A stretch of DNA of 64,000 bases from Actinopolyspora lacussalsi subsp. righensis (GCF_900116555.1 NZ_FPAT01000001.1:1-64000); one strand, 5' to 3'; numbered from the stretch's first letter, positions 1 to 8,903 are shown. Numbers and translations are program-made. Notes: a model not told the origin generated them from the sequence alone.

Positions 1-69
1 GGGGTGCTGGTGAGGAAGGTGTCATGAGCCGTCATTCGTTTCGGTTCGGGTGATCGGTAGCGTTCGCGC

Positions 70-1012
70 ATGGTGTGGGAGGTGGATCAGGACGGGCTGG
101 TCGTGCACTGGACGCTGGTCGGTGACGATCTGGACCGGGTGGCGGGCAAGCGTGATGCGGCGAAGCTGGGTTTTGCCTTGTTGCTGAAGCTGGTGCAGTC
201 GTTGCGGTTCCGGTCGAACAACACCATGCACGCGCCGATCATCGACGGCGGCGAACTGGTGCGACGCTACGCCGACTCGAGTACGCAGACTTACCGCCGC
301 GGTGAGCAGGTGCCCATCCGGGGTGTGGTGGGTGGGGACTGGCTGGAACTGCTCTACTGAGGCGGCCTCCAGCCGGGTGCAGCGCAGCGTCTACGAGCTG
401 GGCCTGTTCACCGCGTTGCGGGAACAGCTGCGCTGCAAGGAAATCCGGGTTGAGGGGGCGGACAAGTGGCGCAACCCGGAGACCGATCTGCCCGCTGACT
501 TCGAGACCCGTCGCGTGGAGCACTATCGGTCCCTGGCCAAGCCGCTGGATCCGGTGCTGAACGTGCTCAAAGAAGCCGCCCTGCGGGTGGGGCTGCTCGA
601 GCACTTCGCCCTGGCAGGGTGCCGGGAGAGCATGAACCGTGACGAGCTGGCCGAGAAGCTCATCCTGTGCATTTTCGGCTACGGCACCAACATTGGGCTG
701 CGCTCCATCGCCGGTGGCGAGCACGGCCGCGCCGAGGACGAGCTGCGCTACGTCCGTCGCCGCTACCTGTCGGCAGCAGGGGCTCGCTCGTTTACCGCGG
801 TGATCGCCAATGCCACCTTCACCGTCCGTCAGGTGGCGATCTGGGGCGAGGGCAGCTCGGCCGTGGCCATCCATTCCCAGCGGATCTCGTGTACCGCCTC
901 CGAACTCGCCGCGATGATCGAGGGCGCGATCCGGCACAGCACCGACATGCAGCTCGAGGCCAACTACGTCGACTCCCACGACCACTCCGAAATCGGATTC
1001 GGCCTGGATCCC
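70..1012 (+). pseudogene. Tn3-family transposase remnant
   Basis: Two reading frames together give pieces of a Tn3-type DDE transposase. The first (70-360) starts with an N-terminal-like stretch (HWTLVGDDLDRVAGKR, GFALLLKL) and then jumps to the middle of the protein (NTMHAPIIDGGELVRRY). The second (about 362-1012) carries the central and C-terminal part: VYELGLFTALREQLRCKEI, WVEG-like VEGADKWRNPE, FGYGTNIGLRSIA and NYVDSHDHSEIGFG. It stops before the last catalytic segment. An internal deletion, a frameshift near 360 and a truncated C-terminus mean it cannot be active. The identification rests on characteristic Tn3 motifs and is secure; the exact ends are approximate. No Tn3 inverted repeats were recognised. 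Confidence 0.85.
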
Positions 1013-1046
1013 CGGCCTCGGACAGACGCGTCCGTAAACGGATCGG

Positions 1047-1910
1047 TCACTGAACAGGGTCTTGTGTGAGTTCGCCGACGATGGTGTCGAGTTGGGGTGC
1101 GAGTGTATGGCGGAAGCAGCGCTCCCAATGTGGTTGGCTCCCATCTGTGTCGGTGAAGTCGTATTCTTCCGCCAGATCCCACGTTGCCAGTGACTGCCCG
1201 GTCTTGGACAACACTTCGGGGTCAGTGGCGAGGGTGACCACAGCGCGGCCAAGGAAGGTCGGTGTTTCCGAATAGGCGAAATGCGGGTCTTTGCCGATCC
1301 CGTCACGCCAGGTGTGCTCGGTAACGCCGAGGTGCTCGAGCACGGCTTCCGAGCGCAGAAAACCGGGGGTCAATGCGACAGCGGCGACACCATGCTTGCG
1401 TAGTTCCGCGGCCTGGATTCGGGCCAGTCGGATCACGCTTGTTTTGGCGAGGTCGAAAAACGGGCTGCCACGGTAACCATCGGGGAACAGCGCGTTGGTG
1501 GCTTCGTCGCCGTCGGTGACCTCGACGACCAGGCCGGCGCGACGAGCGGTCATGAGCGGCAGCGCGAAGTGGCTGATGATCAGGTGTATGTCGACTGCGC
1601 GGTGCAGCAGGGACAGGCCATCTTTGAGCGGATGTTGCCACAGCGGTGCCCAATGCACCAGTGCGTCGCCGCCCCACACATCGTTGACCAGGATATCCAG
1701 GCGACCATTCTGTTCAGCGGTGATGCGGTTGATCAGGTTCCTCACCTGGTGGGCATCCGCATGGTCGCACTGCACAGCGATCTCCGTGCCGCCGGCGGCG
1801 GTAACGTACTCGGCGGTGTCCTCGATCGTTTCGGGACGGCCCAGATCGGATTTGGCGGCGCGGGTGCTGCGGCCGGGAACGTATACCGTGGCACCGGCGG
1901 CGCCGAGTTC
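1047..1910 (-). pseudogene. Short-chain dehydrogenase, 5'-truncated
   Basis: The frame encodes an SDR of the type normally beginning with a TGxxxGxG Rossmann motif, but it begins at ELGAAGATVYVPGRSTRAA, so the first strand and the glycine-rich loop are missing. The remaining body is SDR-like (RLDILVNDVWGGD, then LVVEVTDGD, a region where YxxxK is replaced by FFDLAKTSV, and ALTPGFLRSEAVL). The missing 5' end lies exactly where a resolvase gene tail begins on the opposite strand (about 1908-1910). The gene therefore looks cut by a mobile-element event and is probably not expressed as a working enzyme. Confidence 0.75.
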
Positions 1911-2126
1911 GAAGTCGACCTCCAACGCATGCGCACCCGCGAAGGCATGGCCGTGGCGAAGGCGAAGGGCAAGCTGCGCGGCAAACAGCCCAAGCTCAGC
2001 GCCAAGCAGCAGACCGAGCTCTGTCGCATGCACAGCACCGGGGACCACAGCATCAACGACGCTGAGTTGTTCTCGATCGGCAGGACGACCGTGTACCGGA
2101 CGCTGGAGCGCAAAGGCTGCTCATGA
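1908..2126 (+). pseudogene. Serine resolvase/invertase C-terminal fragment
   Basis: From FEVDLQRMRTREGMAVAKAK onward the frame matches the C-terminal half of serine recombinases of the resolvase/invertase family: the long E-helix (RMRTREGMAVAKAKGKLRGK), the KQPKLS linker and a helix-turn-helix ending SIGRTTVYRTLERKG. The catalytic serine domain is absent; upstream the frame reads antisense through the broken SDR. It is probably the resolvase of the Tn3-type element whose transposase remnant lies to the left, joined here by deletion. Confidence 0.8.
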
Positions 2127-2176
2127 CACGTTCCTTACCGGAACCCCTTGTCCTGTGAGGTTTTCTGAGGAACATC

Positions 2177-2460
2177 GTGACCGAGTCGGACGCGATCGGC
2201 GTCTTCGTGGGACTGGATGTCGGCAAGGGCGAACACCACGCCCGGGCTGTCACCCCGGCCGGGCGGCAAGAATATACTGGACAAACGGCTGCCCAACCGC
2301 ACGCGCCACGGGCGCAGACATCGCGGGTCCGGCTCCCGACGACACCGTGGCTGCCCCGTCGATACTGTGCGGTCACGATGATGATCTCTTCGCCGAAGCC
2401 CCCGCGTGCGCAACCGGCTACGCGGGCTGTTGATCCAGATCCACCCGGTCATAGAGGCAC
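2177..2460 (+). pseudogene. IS110-family transposase remnant
   Basis: The N-terminus (IGVFVGLDVGKGEHHARAVTPAGR) is the DEDD domain start of IS110 transposases, including the first acidic residue in GLDVGK. After about 35 codons the frame breaks; KILDKRLPN is readable in another frame near 2270, and a later IS110 piece (DDDLFAEA, then NRLRGLLIQIHP in a shifted frame) is visible near 2380-2450. Several indels and a large internal deletion make it a decayed copy. Confidence 0.75.
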
Positions 2461-2567
2461 CCGACACTCACATCGATGACTGTCGTCCATGACGCCGAGT
2501 GTCGGGTGGCCTGACCGCCCTTTCGTGTCGATCCCACAAATCGGTAAGCACATCATGAGGGCGGTCA
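2461..2567. terminator. Two hairpins between IS110 debris and SDR gene
   Basis: Two inverted repeats lie here: CCGACACTC (2461-2469) with GAGTGTCGG (2497-2505), and TGACCGCCCT (2512-2521) with AGGGCGGTCA (2558-2567). They sit downstream of the 3' end of the leftward SDR gene and could end its transcript or be transposon-end debris. There is no long U tract on either strand. From 2568 to 2703 no gene is visible. Confidence 0.35.
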
Positions 2568-2703
2568 AAACGTAATAAAAACTACGTGATTCATGATGAG
2601 GGACAGTGGCCTCGACTCTCGATCGCGAGAAAAAGGACATGGCGGAAAAATGGCCGAGATTACTTTATTGTTTCGGCTGTCGGCGGCACTCGCGACTATC
2701 CTT

Positions 2704-3468
2704 TTACCACATGAACTGGCCGCCATCGACGATCAATTTTTGTCCAGTGATGTAACGTGACTCATCACCCGCGAGGAATTCCAGCGCGTCAGCCATTTCT
2801 TCTGGAGTACCAATTCGCTCCTGAGGTATACTCGTGAACATGCTTTCGCGGTGCTCGGCCGGCGCGTTCTGAACTCGCATCCGCATGTCCTCGGTGTCAA
2901 TCATACCGGGAATCAGTGAATTCACGCGTATTTTCGGGGCGAGCTCAAGGGCCAAGCACTTGGTAAGGTGCAGCAGACCCGCTTTGCTCGAACAATAGTT
3001 CACTCCATTGAATCGAGGGCGGATTCCAGTTGTGGCGGCGATATTGATGATGGAGCCACCACCAGCCTCGAGCATCGGCCCGGCAAATGATCGCGCCATG
3101 TAGAAGGGCCCTGAAAGATTTGTATCCAACACCGCCCTCCAGTCACTGTCCGAAATTTCGGTAAGGGGTTTGTCGATATTTCTTCCGGCATTGTTCACCA
3201 GAATTCGCGGAGCTCCGTATTCATTGATTATGCGGTTCGCGACACGGGACACTTCCTCAGGGGACGACACGTCCACCTGAATCGCCGTGCTTTCGGCCCC
3301 GAGTTCCTTCGAGGCCACGTCGGCGGATTTTTGATCATGTCCGTAAAGTGCTACGACACGGTACCCCATTTTTCTCAACCTCTTTGCGAGGGCGAGCCCA
3401 ATTCCCTTGGTTCCGCCGGTAACAACAGCTGTTTTCATGGGGTCGGCATCGGGAACGTGTTCGTTCAT
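2704..3468 (-). CDS. SDR family oxidoreductase in chlorinase island
   Basis: A FabG-type short-chain dehydrogenase of about 254 residues: NAD(P)-binding TGGTKGIG, LVNNAGRN, the catalytic YCSSK and a C-terminal ITGQKLIVDGG. The position of the catalytic serine, 13 residues before the Tyr, reads Ala within NIAATTG, with Thr next to it, so the usual Ser-Tyr-Lys triad is altered. The frame is open to 3657, but ATG 3468 follows GGAGAG at a 10-nt spacing and gives a normal length, so I chose it. It is divergent from the chlorinase gene 365 bp away and has the same low GC. By analogy with the SDR step after the chlorinase in salinosporamide precursor synthesis, it may oxidise a chlorinated sugar; that role is inference. 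Confidence 0.8.
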   Translation of the reverse strand: MNEHVPDADPMKTAVVTGGTKGIGLALAKRLRKMGYRVVALYGHDQKSADVASKELGAESTAIQVDVSSPEEVSRVANRIINEYGAPRILVNNAGRNIDKPLTEISDSDWRAVLDTNLSGPFYMARSFAGPMLEAGGGSIINIAATTGIRPRFNGVNYCSSKAGLLHLTKCLALELAPKIRVNSLIPGMIDTEDMRMRVQNAPAEHRESMFTSIPQERIGTPEEMADALEFLAGDESRYITGQKLIVDGGQFMW

Positions 3469-3832
3469 TTTGATCAAGCTCTCCGAAGCGAGGATGTCAT
3501 ACAAACTGGCGTGAAATATCGCTTCTGTAGTCGCGTACGTGTTCGTTCCAGGCAAACCGATTGGCGAATACCCTTCTTTGGAAGTCTGGGGTAAAAATTT
3601 CTTCCAGTCAATCTCCTTTCGGTCAATAACTCGAGCAACGAGATGTACGTACGTCACACTTTGTGCGTATCACGGTAAAACCATGGTCGTATCAAATTCG
3701 TGCTGTACAGCTTGCGTACGTCCCGCGTACATCGAAAGTAGCATCGCGGATGGAGATATCTATGAATTGTTTTGTCGTGCGACGCCGAAGATTATATTTA
3801 GGAACCCGCACAGAACACGGAAAGGGAAAACA
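3469..3832. promoter_or_regulatory. Divergent promoter region, SDR/chlorinase
   Basis: This 364-bp AT-richer spacer separates the divergent SDR and chlorinase genes and holds no convincing gene. It contains repeated TACG-type palindromes: ACGTACGT at 3647-3654 and GCGTACGTC/GCGTAC runs near 3714-3730. Similar TACG palindromes lie upstream of the second SDR gene (7524-7546). They could be operators for the island's own regulators. An AAAGGG ribosome site lies at 3821-3826 before the GTG of the chlorinase. Confidence 0.4.
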
Positions 3833-4648
3833 GTGGGAAATCCCATCATCGCCTACATGTCCGATATCGGCTCGCACGACGAAGCGCATGCTCTAGGCAA
3901 GGGCCTGATGCACAAGATCGCACCAGGGGTGGATATCGTTGATCTCACTCACCAGGTGAAACCGTTCGATGTTCGTGAGGGAGGGCTGTTCCTCCAGGAC
4001 ACTCCGGACTCCTTCCCCGATGACACGATCATCTGCGCTTACGTCTACCCGGAGACCGGTAGTCTGCTCCGCACAGTCGTAGTCCGCAATGAGAAGGGTC
4101 AGCTGCTGGTCGCACCCAATAACGGGCTTCTGACATGGGCACTCGAATCTTGTCCGGCAGTTGAGGCATATGAAGTCACTTCACCCGAGGTGATGAATCA
4201 ACCGGTCACTCCGACGTGGTACGGCAAGGACGTGGTAGTAGCATGTGCGGCCCATCTCGCGGCAGGGGTCGATCCCTCCACGGTTGGTCCCGAACTGGAT
4301 CCGGCTGATTTGGTGACGCTGCCCTACAACCCGGCAAAACGCCAGGCAGACGGCTCTGTACACGGTGAAGTTGTCCGTATCGACAAGAACTTTGGCAATG
4401 TATGGACCAACATCACCCTGAGTGATCTGTCCGATGAGATCAGCCTGGAGGGTAAGTCGCTTCAGCTGACGGCTAACAACATCACGTTGGAGATCCCTTA
4501 TTACTCAACCTTCAGTGAAGTTCCCGTGGGAAAGCCACTTGCTTATACCAATAGCCGCGGCAAGGTCGCTTTCGGCCTCAATCAGGGTAGTTTCCTCGAG
4601 AAGTACGGATTGAAGCAGGATTCAGCGCTGACACTGATGTTGACCTGA
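3833..4648 (+). CDS. salL: SAM-dependent chlorinase (SalL-like 5'-ClDA synthase)
   Basis: Member of the SAM hydroxide/halide adenosyltransferase superfamily (271 aa), predicted to make 5'-chloro-5'-deoxyadenosine and L-methionine from SAM and chloride. GTG 3833 follows AAAGGG; with this start the residue numbers coincide with those I recall for Salinispora SalL: Asp11 (SDIGS), Tyr70 (AYVYPETG), Trp129 and Gly131 (TPTWYGKD). The FGNVWTN ribose/adenine motif and C-terminal [12 protein letters not shown] are present. The fluorinase-specific loop of about 20 residues after the YPxTG segment is absent, and the fluorinase Ser at the Gly131 site is not present. The Asp-Arg-His triad of hydroxide adenosyltransferases is also absent (Tyr72 and Tyr130 at the Asp and His sites). 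Activity with bromide or iodide is possible. No purine nucleoside phosphorylase, PKS or crotonyl-CoA-reductase-like gene lies in this window. Confidence 0.88.
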   Translation: MGNPIIAYMSDIGSHDEAHALGKGLMHKIAPGVDIVDLTHQVKPFDVREGGLFLQDTPDSFPDDTIICAYVYPETGSLLRTVVVRNEKGQLLVAPNNGLLTWALESCPAVEAYEVTSPEVMNQPVTPTWYGKDVVVACAAHLAAGVDPSTVGPELDPADLVTLPYNPAKRQADGSVHGEVVRIDKNFGNVWTNITLSDLSDEISLEGKSLQLTANNITLEIPYYSTFSEVPVGKPLAYTNSRGKVAFGLNQGSFLEKYGLKQDSALTLMLT

Positions 4649-4670
4649 TTTCTCTCGCTGGGACGGTGAA

Positions 4671-4699
4671 AGGAGCGGAAGATGACTCTTTCCGCTCCT
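4671..4699 (+). terminator. Hairpin after chlorinase gene
   Basis: A perfect 10-bp inverted repeat, AGGAGCGGAA (4671-4680) and TTCCGCTCCT (4690-4699) with a 9-nt loop, starts 22 bp after the chlorinase stop. It has no clear U tract, as is common in actinomycetes. It may separate the chlorinase transcript from the methyltransferase gene, which has its own ribosome site, or be an attenuating structure. Confidence 0.55.
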
Positions 4700-4803
4700 G
4701 CCACCGACCAAGTGGGATGGCGATCCGTTTCGGTGGATTGCTCGCTCGCGCCAAAAATACACTCAAAAAATACGTTTATTATTCACTCGGAGAGCAGGTT
4801 TAA

Positions 4804-5448
4804 ATGACTAGGCCCGAAGTCGTGCAGAAATCTCATCAACTCGGTGGTGATCCGGCGCTGCTCAGTGCGTACTACGGTAACTGGGCCACCACATACGAGA
4901 AGGATGCTGGAAATCTGGGATATGTGGGACCACGCGTGGTAGCCGATCTATTCGGGGAATTGGCCACCAGATACTTCCCAGGGCAGAAGGAGATCACAGG
5001 GTTGGACGCGGGCTGTGGTACGGGCTTGGCCGGCCCACCACTTCTCGAACGTGGTGTGAGCGCGCTGGACGGACTGGATCTTAGCCAAGGAATGGTTGCC
5101 CAAGCCGCTGAAACGGGAGCGTATCGCATCCTATCAAGCGGAGTTGACCTCAATCTCGGACTTTCCCAGTTCGCGGAGGATGTCTATGACGTCACGATAA
5201 GCTGTGGGGTCTTCATTCGTGGGCATTTGAATCCCACTGCCGTAGACGGGTTGGTGCGTGTTACCCGCCCAGGTGGAATCATTTTGATCACAACTGGGCA
5301 GAATTATCTCGACGAAACGGACTTCGCGGGATACATAGCGGATCTGTCGTCGAAAAATCAGGTCAACCTTATCGAGATTCGCCCCAATCAAAACTATCTT
5401 ATGGACGAGCCCGCGCATTACTGGGTGCTTCAGGTTCCCCCGGGATAG
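4804..5448 (+). CDS. Class I SAM-dependent methyltransferase
   Basis: A 214-residue class I methyltransferase. The N-terminus YYGNWATTYEKDAGNLGYVGPR resembles METTL27-like enzymes. Motif I is LDAGCGTGLAG, motif II LDGLDLSQGMV, followed by DVTISCGVF and RVTRPGGIILITTGQNYL. The start ATG is preceded by GGAGAG. It is 155 bp downstream of the chlorinase gene in the same orientation. The substrate is unknown. Two hypotheses fit the context: methylation of a chlorinated acid or sugar made by the island, or use of SAM pools linked to the chlorinase. Function beyond methyl transfer cannot be read from the sequence. Confidence 0.8.
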   Translation: MTRPEVVQKSHQLGGDPALLSAYYGNWATTYEKDAGNLGYVGPRVVADLFGELATRYFPGQKEITGLDAGCGTGLAGPPLLERGVSALDGLDLSQGMVAQAAETGAYRILSSGVDLNLGLSQFAEDVYDVTISCGVFIRGHLNPTAVDGLVRVTRPGGIILITTGQNYLDETDFAGYIADLSSKNQVNLIEIRPNQNYLMDEPAHYWVLQVPPG

Positions 5449-5503
5449 ATATGTGGTCGTTTCTGCTTCTCCGGATCGTGGCTCGGCGACGCTAAAACGG
5501 TGA

Positions 5504-5552
5504 AACTCCTGGTAGAACGAGAAGATTCCAAGATTTCTCTCTGCCAGGAGTT
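5504..5552. repeat. Long imperfect hairpin after methyltransferase
   Basis: Arms AACTCCTGG (5504-5512) and CCAGGAGTT (5544-5552) are perfectly complementary, and inner segments (GAGAA and TTCTC) can extend the stem. It begins 56 bp after the methyltransferase stop and is probably its terminator or a bidirectional terminator. Confidence 0.5.
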
Positions 5553-5624
5553 CGTTGCTGCCAAACTCTCTCCCTGGCTGGAAGCAAGTATGCGACCCAG
5601 CATCGGTCATCCTGCTTTTGTTAT

Positions 5625-5646
5625 GCCCTCTCAGTACTGAGAGGGC
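5625..5646. promoter_or_regulatory. Perfect 22-bp palindrome
   Basis: GCCCTCTCAGT is followed directly by its reverse complement ACTGAGAGGGC with no spacer. The length and zero spacer suit a dimeric regulator site more than a terminator. It lies between the convergent methyltransferase and response-regulator genes in a gene-free stretch (5449-5934). No coding sequence is convincing in that stretch; its GC content is clearly lower than that of the surrounding chromosome. Confidence 0.45.
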
Positions 5647-5934
5647 ACTTCACCAGCAGAATTCACTGGCCGGAAACAAACAATCTGTTCCAGTGTGCGA
5701 AACAGTCGATCGAATCGATCGTTCAACTCTCCGCGAAAACGGATGCATTGAACCACCAATTCGATCGCCGCGACTGTTCTTCTAGTTATCAAAATTCTTC
5801 GGTTTCCCGTAGGCTTGTAGCTCGTCGACGAACAAGTACGGTACCCCTGTGGCCATATAGCTATGACGATGGGGCGTTCACGAGTGCTCGCGGTCAATTA
5901 AGCACAAACAGGACTATGATTGTATCCGTACAAG

Positions 5935-6588
5935 CTAATGATTTCCATTCGGAAGCAATCCCATTGAGCTGGCTTTGTTTGTAGCGTTCAGTCGGGAATT
6001 CACCTCGAGCTTGAGGTATATGTTGGTCAAATGTCGCTTTACGGTTCCTTCCGATATGAAGAGTTCATCGGCGATCTGTGAATTAAGCAGTCCGCGCGCC
6101 ACGAGCGCTAGAACCTCTAGCTCGCGCGCTGATAATGGTCCATCTGCGGGATTCTCCAGCCGGTTTAGGGTCTCCTTTGCGACGGACAGTACGACACGGT
6201 CGGAAGAACGCTGCATCGCACGGATAGCGGCCAGTAGTTCCTCGCTCGTCGAACTCTTGGAGATGTACGCGTGAGCGCCGATCTCCAGGAGTTTGCTCAT
6301 CATCCGCGCGTCGTCATGCATGGTCAAAATAGCCACTCGTGGTGGACGCGGAACGCTCAGTACTCGTTCCAGCGTGTCCTCCGCGCCACGTCCGGGCATC
6401 TCTACATCGAGCAGCATCACATCCGCGGTACCTCCGTGGAGAAACGCGATCGCACCATCACCGTCATTGACTTCTCCGACGACGCTGATGTCGGGCTCTG
6501 CCGTGCAGATCTCGACAATCCCTTCCCGGAACAGAGTGTGGTCATCGGCTATGACCAGTTTGATCATTTCTCCGGTGTCGGTGGTCAT
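5935..6588 (-). CDS. NarL/LuxR-type response regulator
   Basis: A 217-residue response regulator. The receiver domain (about 9-125) has the acidic pair DD at 15-16, the phospho-acceptor Asp61 in LLDVEMPG, Thr in ILTMHDD and Lys in YISKSS. A LuxR/NarL helix-turn-helix (about 148-212) reads LSARELEVLALVARGLLNSQIADELFISEGTVKRHL (only part of the domain is quoted for orientation: LSARELEVL and EGTVKRHL). Its start overlaps the kinase stop by 4 nt (6585-6588), so the two are translationally coupled. Its position in the island suggests that it controls the SDR or chlorinase genes; this is inference. Confidence 0.9.
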   Translation of the reverse strand: MTTDTGEMIKLVIADDHTLFREGIVEICTAEPDISVVGEVNDGDGAIAFLHGGTADVMLLDVEMPGRGAEDTLERVLSVPRPPRVAILTMHDDARMMSKLLEIGAHAYISKSSTSEELLAAIRAMQRSSDRVVLSVAKETLNRLENPADGPLSARELEVLALVARGLLNSQIADELFISEGTVKRHLTNIYLKLEVNSRLNATNKASSMGLLPNGNH

Positions 6589-7259
6589 CGCGATGCCCCC
6601 ATCGGCAGGGTCACAGTTACCCGAGTCCCGTTCAACGGTCCCGGTGCTACGATGAACGAGCCACCGAGCAAAGCCGCTCGCTCGTTCATCGAGTTCAGTC
6701 CGAGCGTGGAAGAGAACTCACGAACGTCACGGTCGATTCCCGCACCGTCATCTTCCACGACAGCAGTCATGCTGTTCCGTCCGCTACACAGCTGAATGGT
6801 GATGTTGTCAGCCTCTGAATGGCGCAACGCATTGTCCACCGCTTCCCGGAGAATTGTGAATACTTCGTCCTTGTCCGGCAGATCCGAGCTGACACTGACA
6901 CTGCTGGGGCTGTGCTCTGACGCGTTACCGGATGTACGAACACTGGCGGACAATGCCCTGGTGGCCTCCAAAGCTTGCCAGAGGGTTCGGTTCGCGGTGT
7001 CGAGCTTGACTCGCGCTCGTTCCGAGTTCCCCTCGTTGGTGTATCTGTCACTCAGCTCCAAGCATTGCAAACCGACCGCGATGGAGTGCGCGACACTGTC
7101 GTGTAGTTGACGGCTGAGGTCGAGTCGTTCGAGTTGAGAGAGTGGCTGAGCTTCCTGGAGGTCATCACCGGAAGCGGGTTCCGCGGATGCTTGGGTACTC
7201 TTCCTCGCTGGATGTCCTGGTAAGACACGAAGAGACGCTTGTCTCGAATGTGCTGTCAC
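6585..7259 (-). CDS. Cytoplasmic NarL-type histidine kinase
   Basis: A short (about 224 aa) sensor kinase with no membrane segment or recognisable sensor domain. The HisKA_3 dimerisation helix carries the phospho-acceptor His in SRQLHDSVAHSIAV (about residue 53). The HATPase domain has the N-box REAVDNALRHSEA, the G1 motif VEDDGAGID and the G2-like LGLNSMNERAALLGG. AAGGAG lies 5 nt before GTG 7259 and only 2 nt before GTG 7262, so I prefer 7259. It pairs with the overlapping response regulator. Its signal is probably cytoplasmic or comes through a partner protein. Confidence 0.88.
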   Translation of the reverse strand: MTAHSRQASLRVLPGHPARKSTQASAEPASGDDLQEAQPLSQLERLDLSRQLHDSVAHSIAVGLQCLELSDRYTNEGNSERARVKLDTANRTLWQALEATRALSASVRTSGNASEHSPSSVSVSSDLPDKDEVFTILREAVDNALRHSEADNITIQLCSGRNSMTAVVEDDGAGIDRDVREFSSTLGLNSMNERAALLGGSFIVAPGPLNGTRVTVTLPMGASR

Positions 7260-7615
7260 CACAGCTCCTTCCTCGGCAACCGCAAGCTTGCACTATGCGT
7301 GTATCAACTCGGTTCTCACGATCGTGATGTGTGGTTACAGCCGAAGCTGTAGTGGGTCGACCACTGTCAGCATAACAAATAGACCGTTCTTTTTTCTATT
7401 GTTGCTCATCACTACTTGCGCAAGGTCTGGAGGCACTGCCACTGGCGACTCCGCTGCCGCTAGCCCGAACGGTGTCCGTCCTGCGGCCAACGTCACGTCT
7501 TCCTGGTAAACATACGATGATCCCGTACTCAGTACGGTCGTACGACGCGAAGAACCGGATACGGTGCGCCCTTCGTCAGATGTGGCTAACAGGCTTCTCG
7601 AGAGATGCTTGGCTC
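7260..7615. promoter_or_regulatory. Divergent promoter region, kinase/second SDR
   Basis: A 356-bp spacer between the divergent kinase and second SDR genes. It has two neighbouring palindromes: CGTACTCAGTACG (7524-7536) and GTCGTACGAC (7537-7546). The CTCAGTAC word is shared with the 22-bp palindrome at 5625-5646. They are candidate operators for the butyrolactone-receptor-like TetR protein or the response regulator. No gene is seen here. Confidence 0.4.
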
Positions 7616-8434
7616 ATGACCAACACTGCGAGATCAAATGCTGAAGTTGCCGTCGTAACCGGTGCGAATCAAGGTATTGGACGCCAAATAGCCGAGAAGC
7701 TGTCCGGCCAGGGGTACCAACTCGCCTTGCTTGACCAGGTTTCGCCGAAGAAGGTCGTCGAGGGGATCGACGCGGAGGCGATCGCGATCACCGCCGACGT
7801 CTCCGACGAAGACGCCGTGAATTCCGCCAAGGACCAGGTTTTGGAGCACTTCGGGGAGGTGAACCTGCTGGTGAACAACGCCGGTATCAACAGGATCGCC
7901 TCGGCCGAGGACACGTCCTCCGAGCAGTGGCGCCGTGTTCTCGAGGTGAATCTGACAGGACCATTCCTACTCAGCCAGGCATTCGGTGCGGCCATGCTCG
8001 CGACGGACAAACCTGGCTCGATCGTCAACATCGCCTCCATCGCCGCCCTGGGTGGTATTCCGGACAGGATCGCCTACAACTCGAGCAAACACGGTCTGCT
8101 CGGGCTGACTCGTACCCTCGCCCTCGAATGGGGAGCTCGTGGTGTTCGGGTCAACGCGGTGTCCCCGGGTTTCGTCAAGACCGAAATGGACGAGGCCGAC
8201 CTGGCTTCTGGTGCCTATACGAAGGCCGACATCGTCGACCGTGTACCGCTTGCCAGGTTCGCGCTCCCCGAAGATATCGCCGAAGCGGTGGCTTTCCTGG
8301 CCGACTCCAACCGCAGTGGTTTCATCAACGGTGTCACGTTGCCGGTGGACGGTGGCTGGCTCGCGGATACAAGCTGGAAATCTCTCCGCCTGAGCAAACG
8401 GAACTCCTCCGAAGCCGGGTCCAAAGCAGGGTGA
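7616..8434 (+). CDS. SDR family oxidoreductase (FabG-like), second copy
   Basis: A 272-residue short-chain dehydrogenase. It has TGANQGIG at the nucleotide site, LVNNAGIN, the catalytic Ser in NIASIAALGG, YNSSK, NAVSPGFVKTEMD and the C-terminal LPVDGGWLAD, so unlike the first SDR the Ser-Tyr-Lys triad is intact. The frame is open to 7472; ATG 7616 gives a standard N-terminus (MTNTARSNAEVAVVTGANQG), although its ribosome site is weak. It is transcribed away from the two-component genes and towards the TetR gene. The substrate is unknown; within the island it could reduce or oxidise a chlorosugar or its lactone (inference). Confidence 0.82.
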   Translation: MTNTARSNAEVAVVTGANQGIGRQIAEKLSGQGYQLALLDQVSPKKVVEGIDAEAIAITADVSDEDAVNSAKDQVLEHFGEVNLLVNNAGINRIASAEDTSSEQWRRVLEVNLTGPFLLSQAFGAAMLATDKPGSIVNIASIAALGGIPDRIAYNSSKHGLLGLTRTLALEWGARGVRVNAVSPGFVKTEMDEADLASGAYTKADIVDRVPLARFALPEDIAEAVAFLADSNRSGFINGVTLPVDGGWLADTSWKSLRLSKRNSSEAGSKAG

Positions 8435-8903
8435 ATAGTATTCGAATGTCGCGGAATCTTGACTACGGCATTCGCCATACTCCGGTGCACCAGAGGGAGT
8501 ACCGTTGATGTGTTCATGTGACGGCAGTTACCGGATTTCCGTGTTAGTCATAATCAGCACGGACTTGTGAGCACTCCGCCGGGACAGTCGTCGCGGTCTC
8601 CGTCACAGAGCGGTTCGGTTACCATCGGGCGGGATCCATATCAGAGGGAGCGTGGTTGTCCACACCTGTCCTGACCCCTCGGCGCGGTGGGTCCCGCCTC
8701 GGACCGGACCAGTCGGTCGGCCCGTGCGAGTCGATCTTCGGTCAACACGATACGGAGCGGTTCGAACGAGCAGCTTTCCACCAGCTGCTTCGATCAATGT
8801 CCTCGATCCGCCCCTTGGAAGCCGAAATCACCGTACCCTGTCCCGCCGCAACCGCTAGCATAGCGATCGCACTCTTTGTTTTCGCGGGAACAGGTGAAGT
8901 CCA
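8435..8903. other. Spacer before TetR gene, no gene seen
   Basis: This 469-bp stretch has short open frames only and none with protein-family character or a supported start. It probably carries the promoter of the TetR gene, whose GTG at 8904 follows AGGTGAAG. Confidence 0.4.

Noticed and set aside
3469-3657. N-terminal extension of the first SDR to 3657
   Set aside because: The extra 63 residues start at a GTG with no ribosome site and do not resemble an SDR; ATG 3468 has GGAGAG at a good distance.
3833-4648. Fluorinase or SAM hydroxide adenosyltransferase
   Set aside because: The fluorinase-specific loop and the Ser at the Gly131 site are absent, and the Asp-Arg-His triad of hydroxide adenosyltransferases is not conserved (Tyr72, Tyr130), while Tyr70 and Gly131 of the chlorinase are present.
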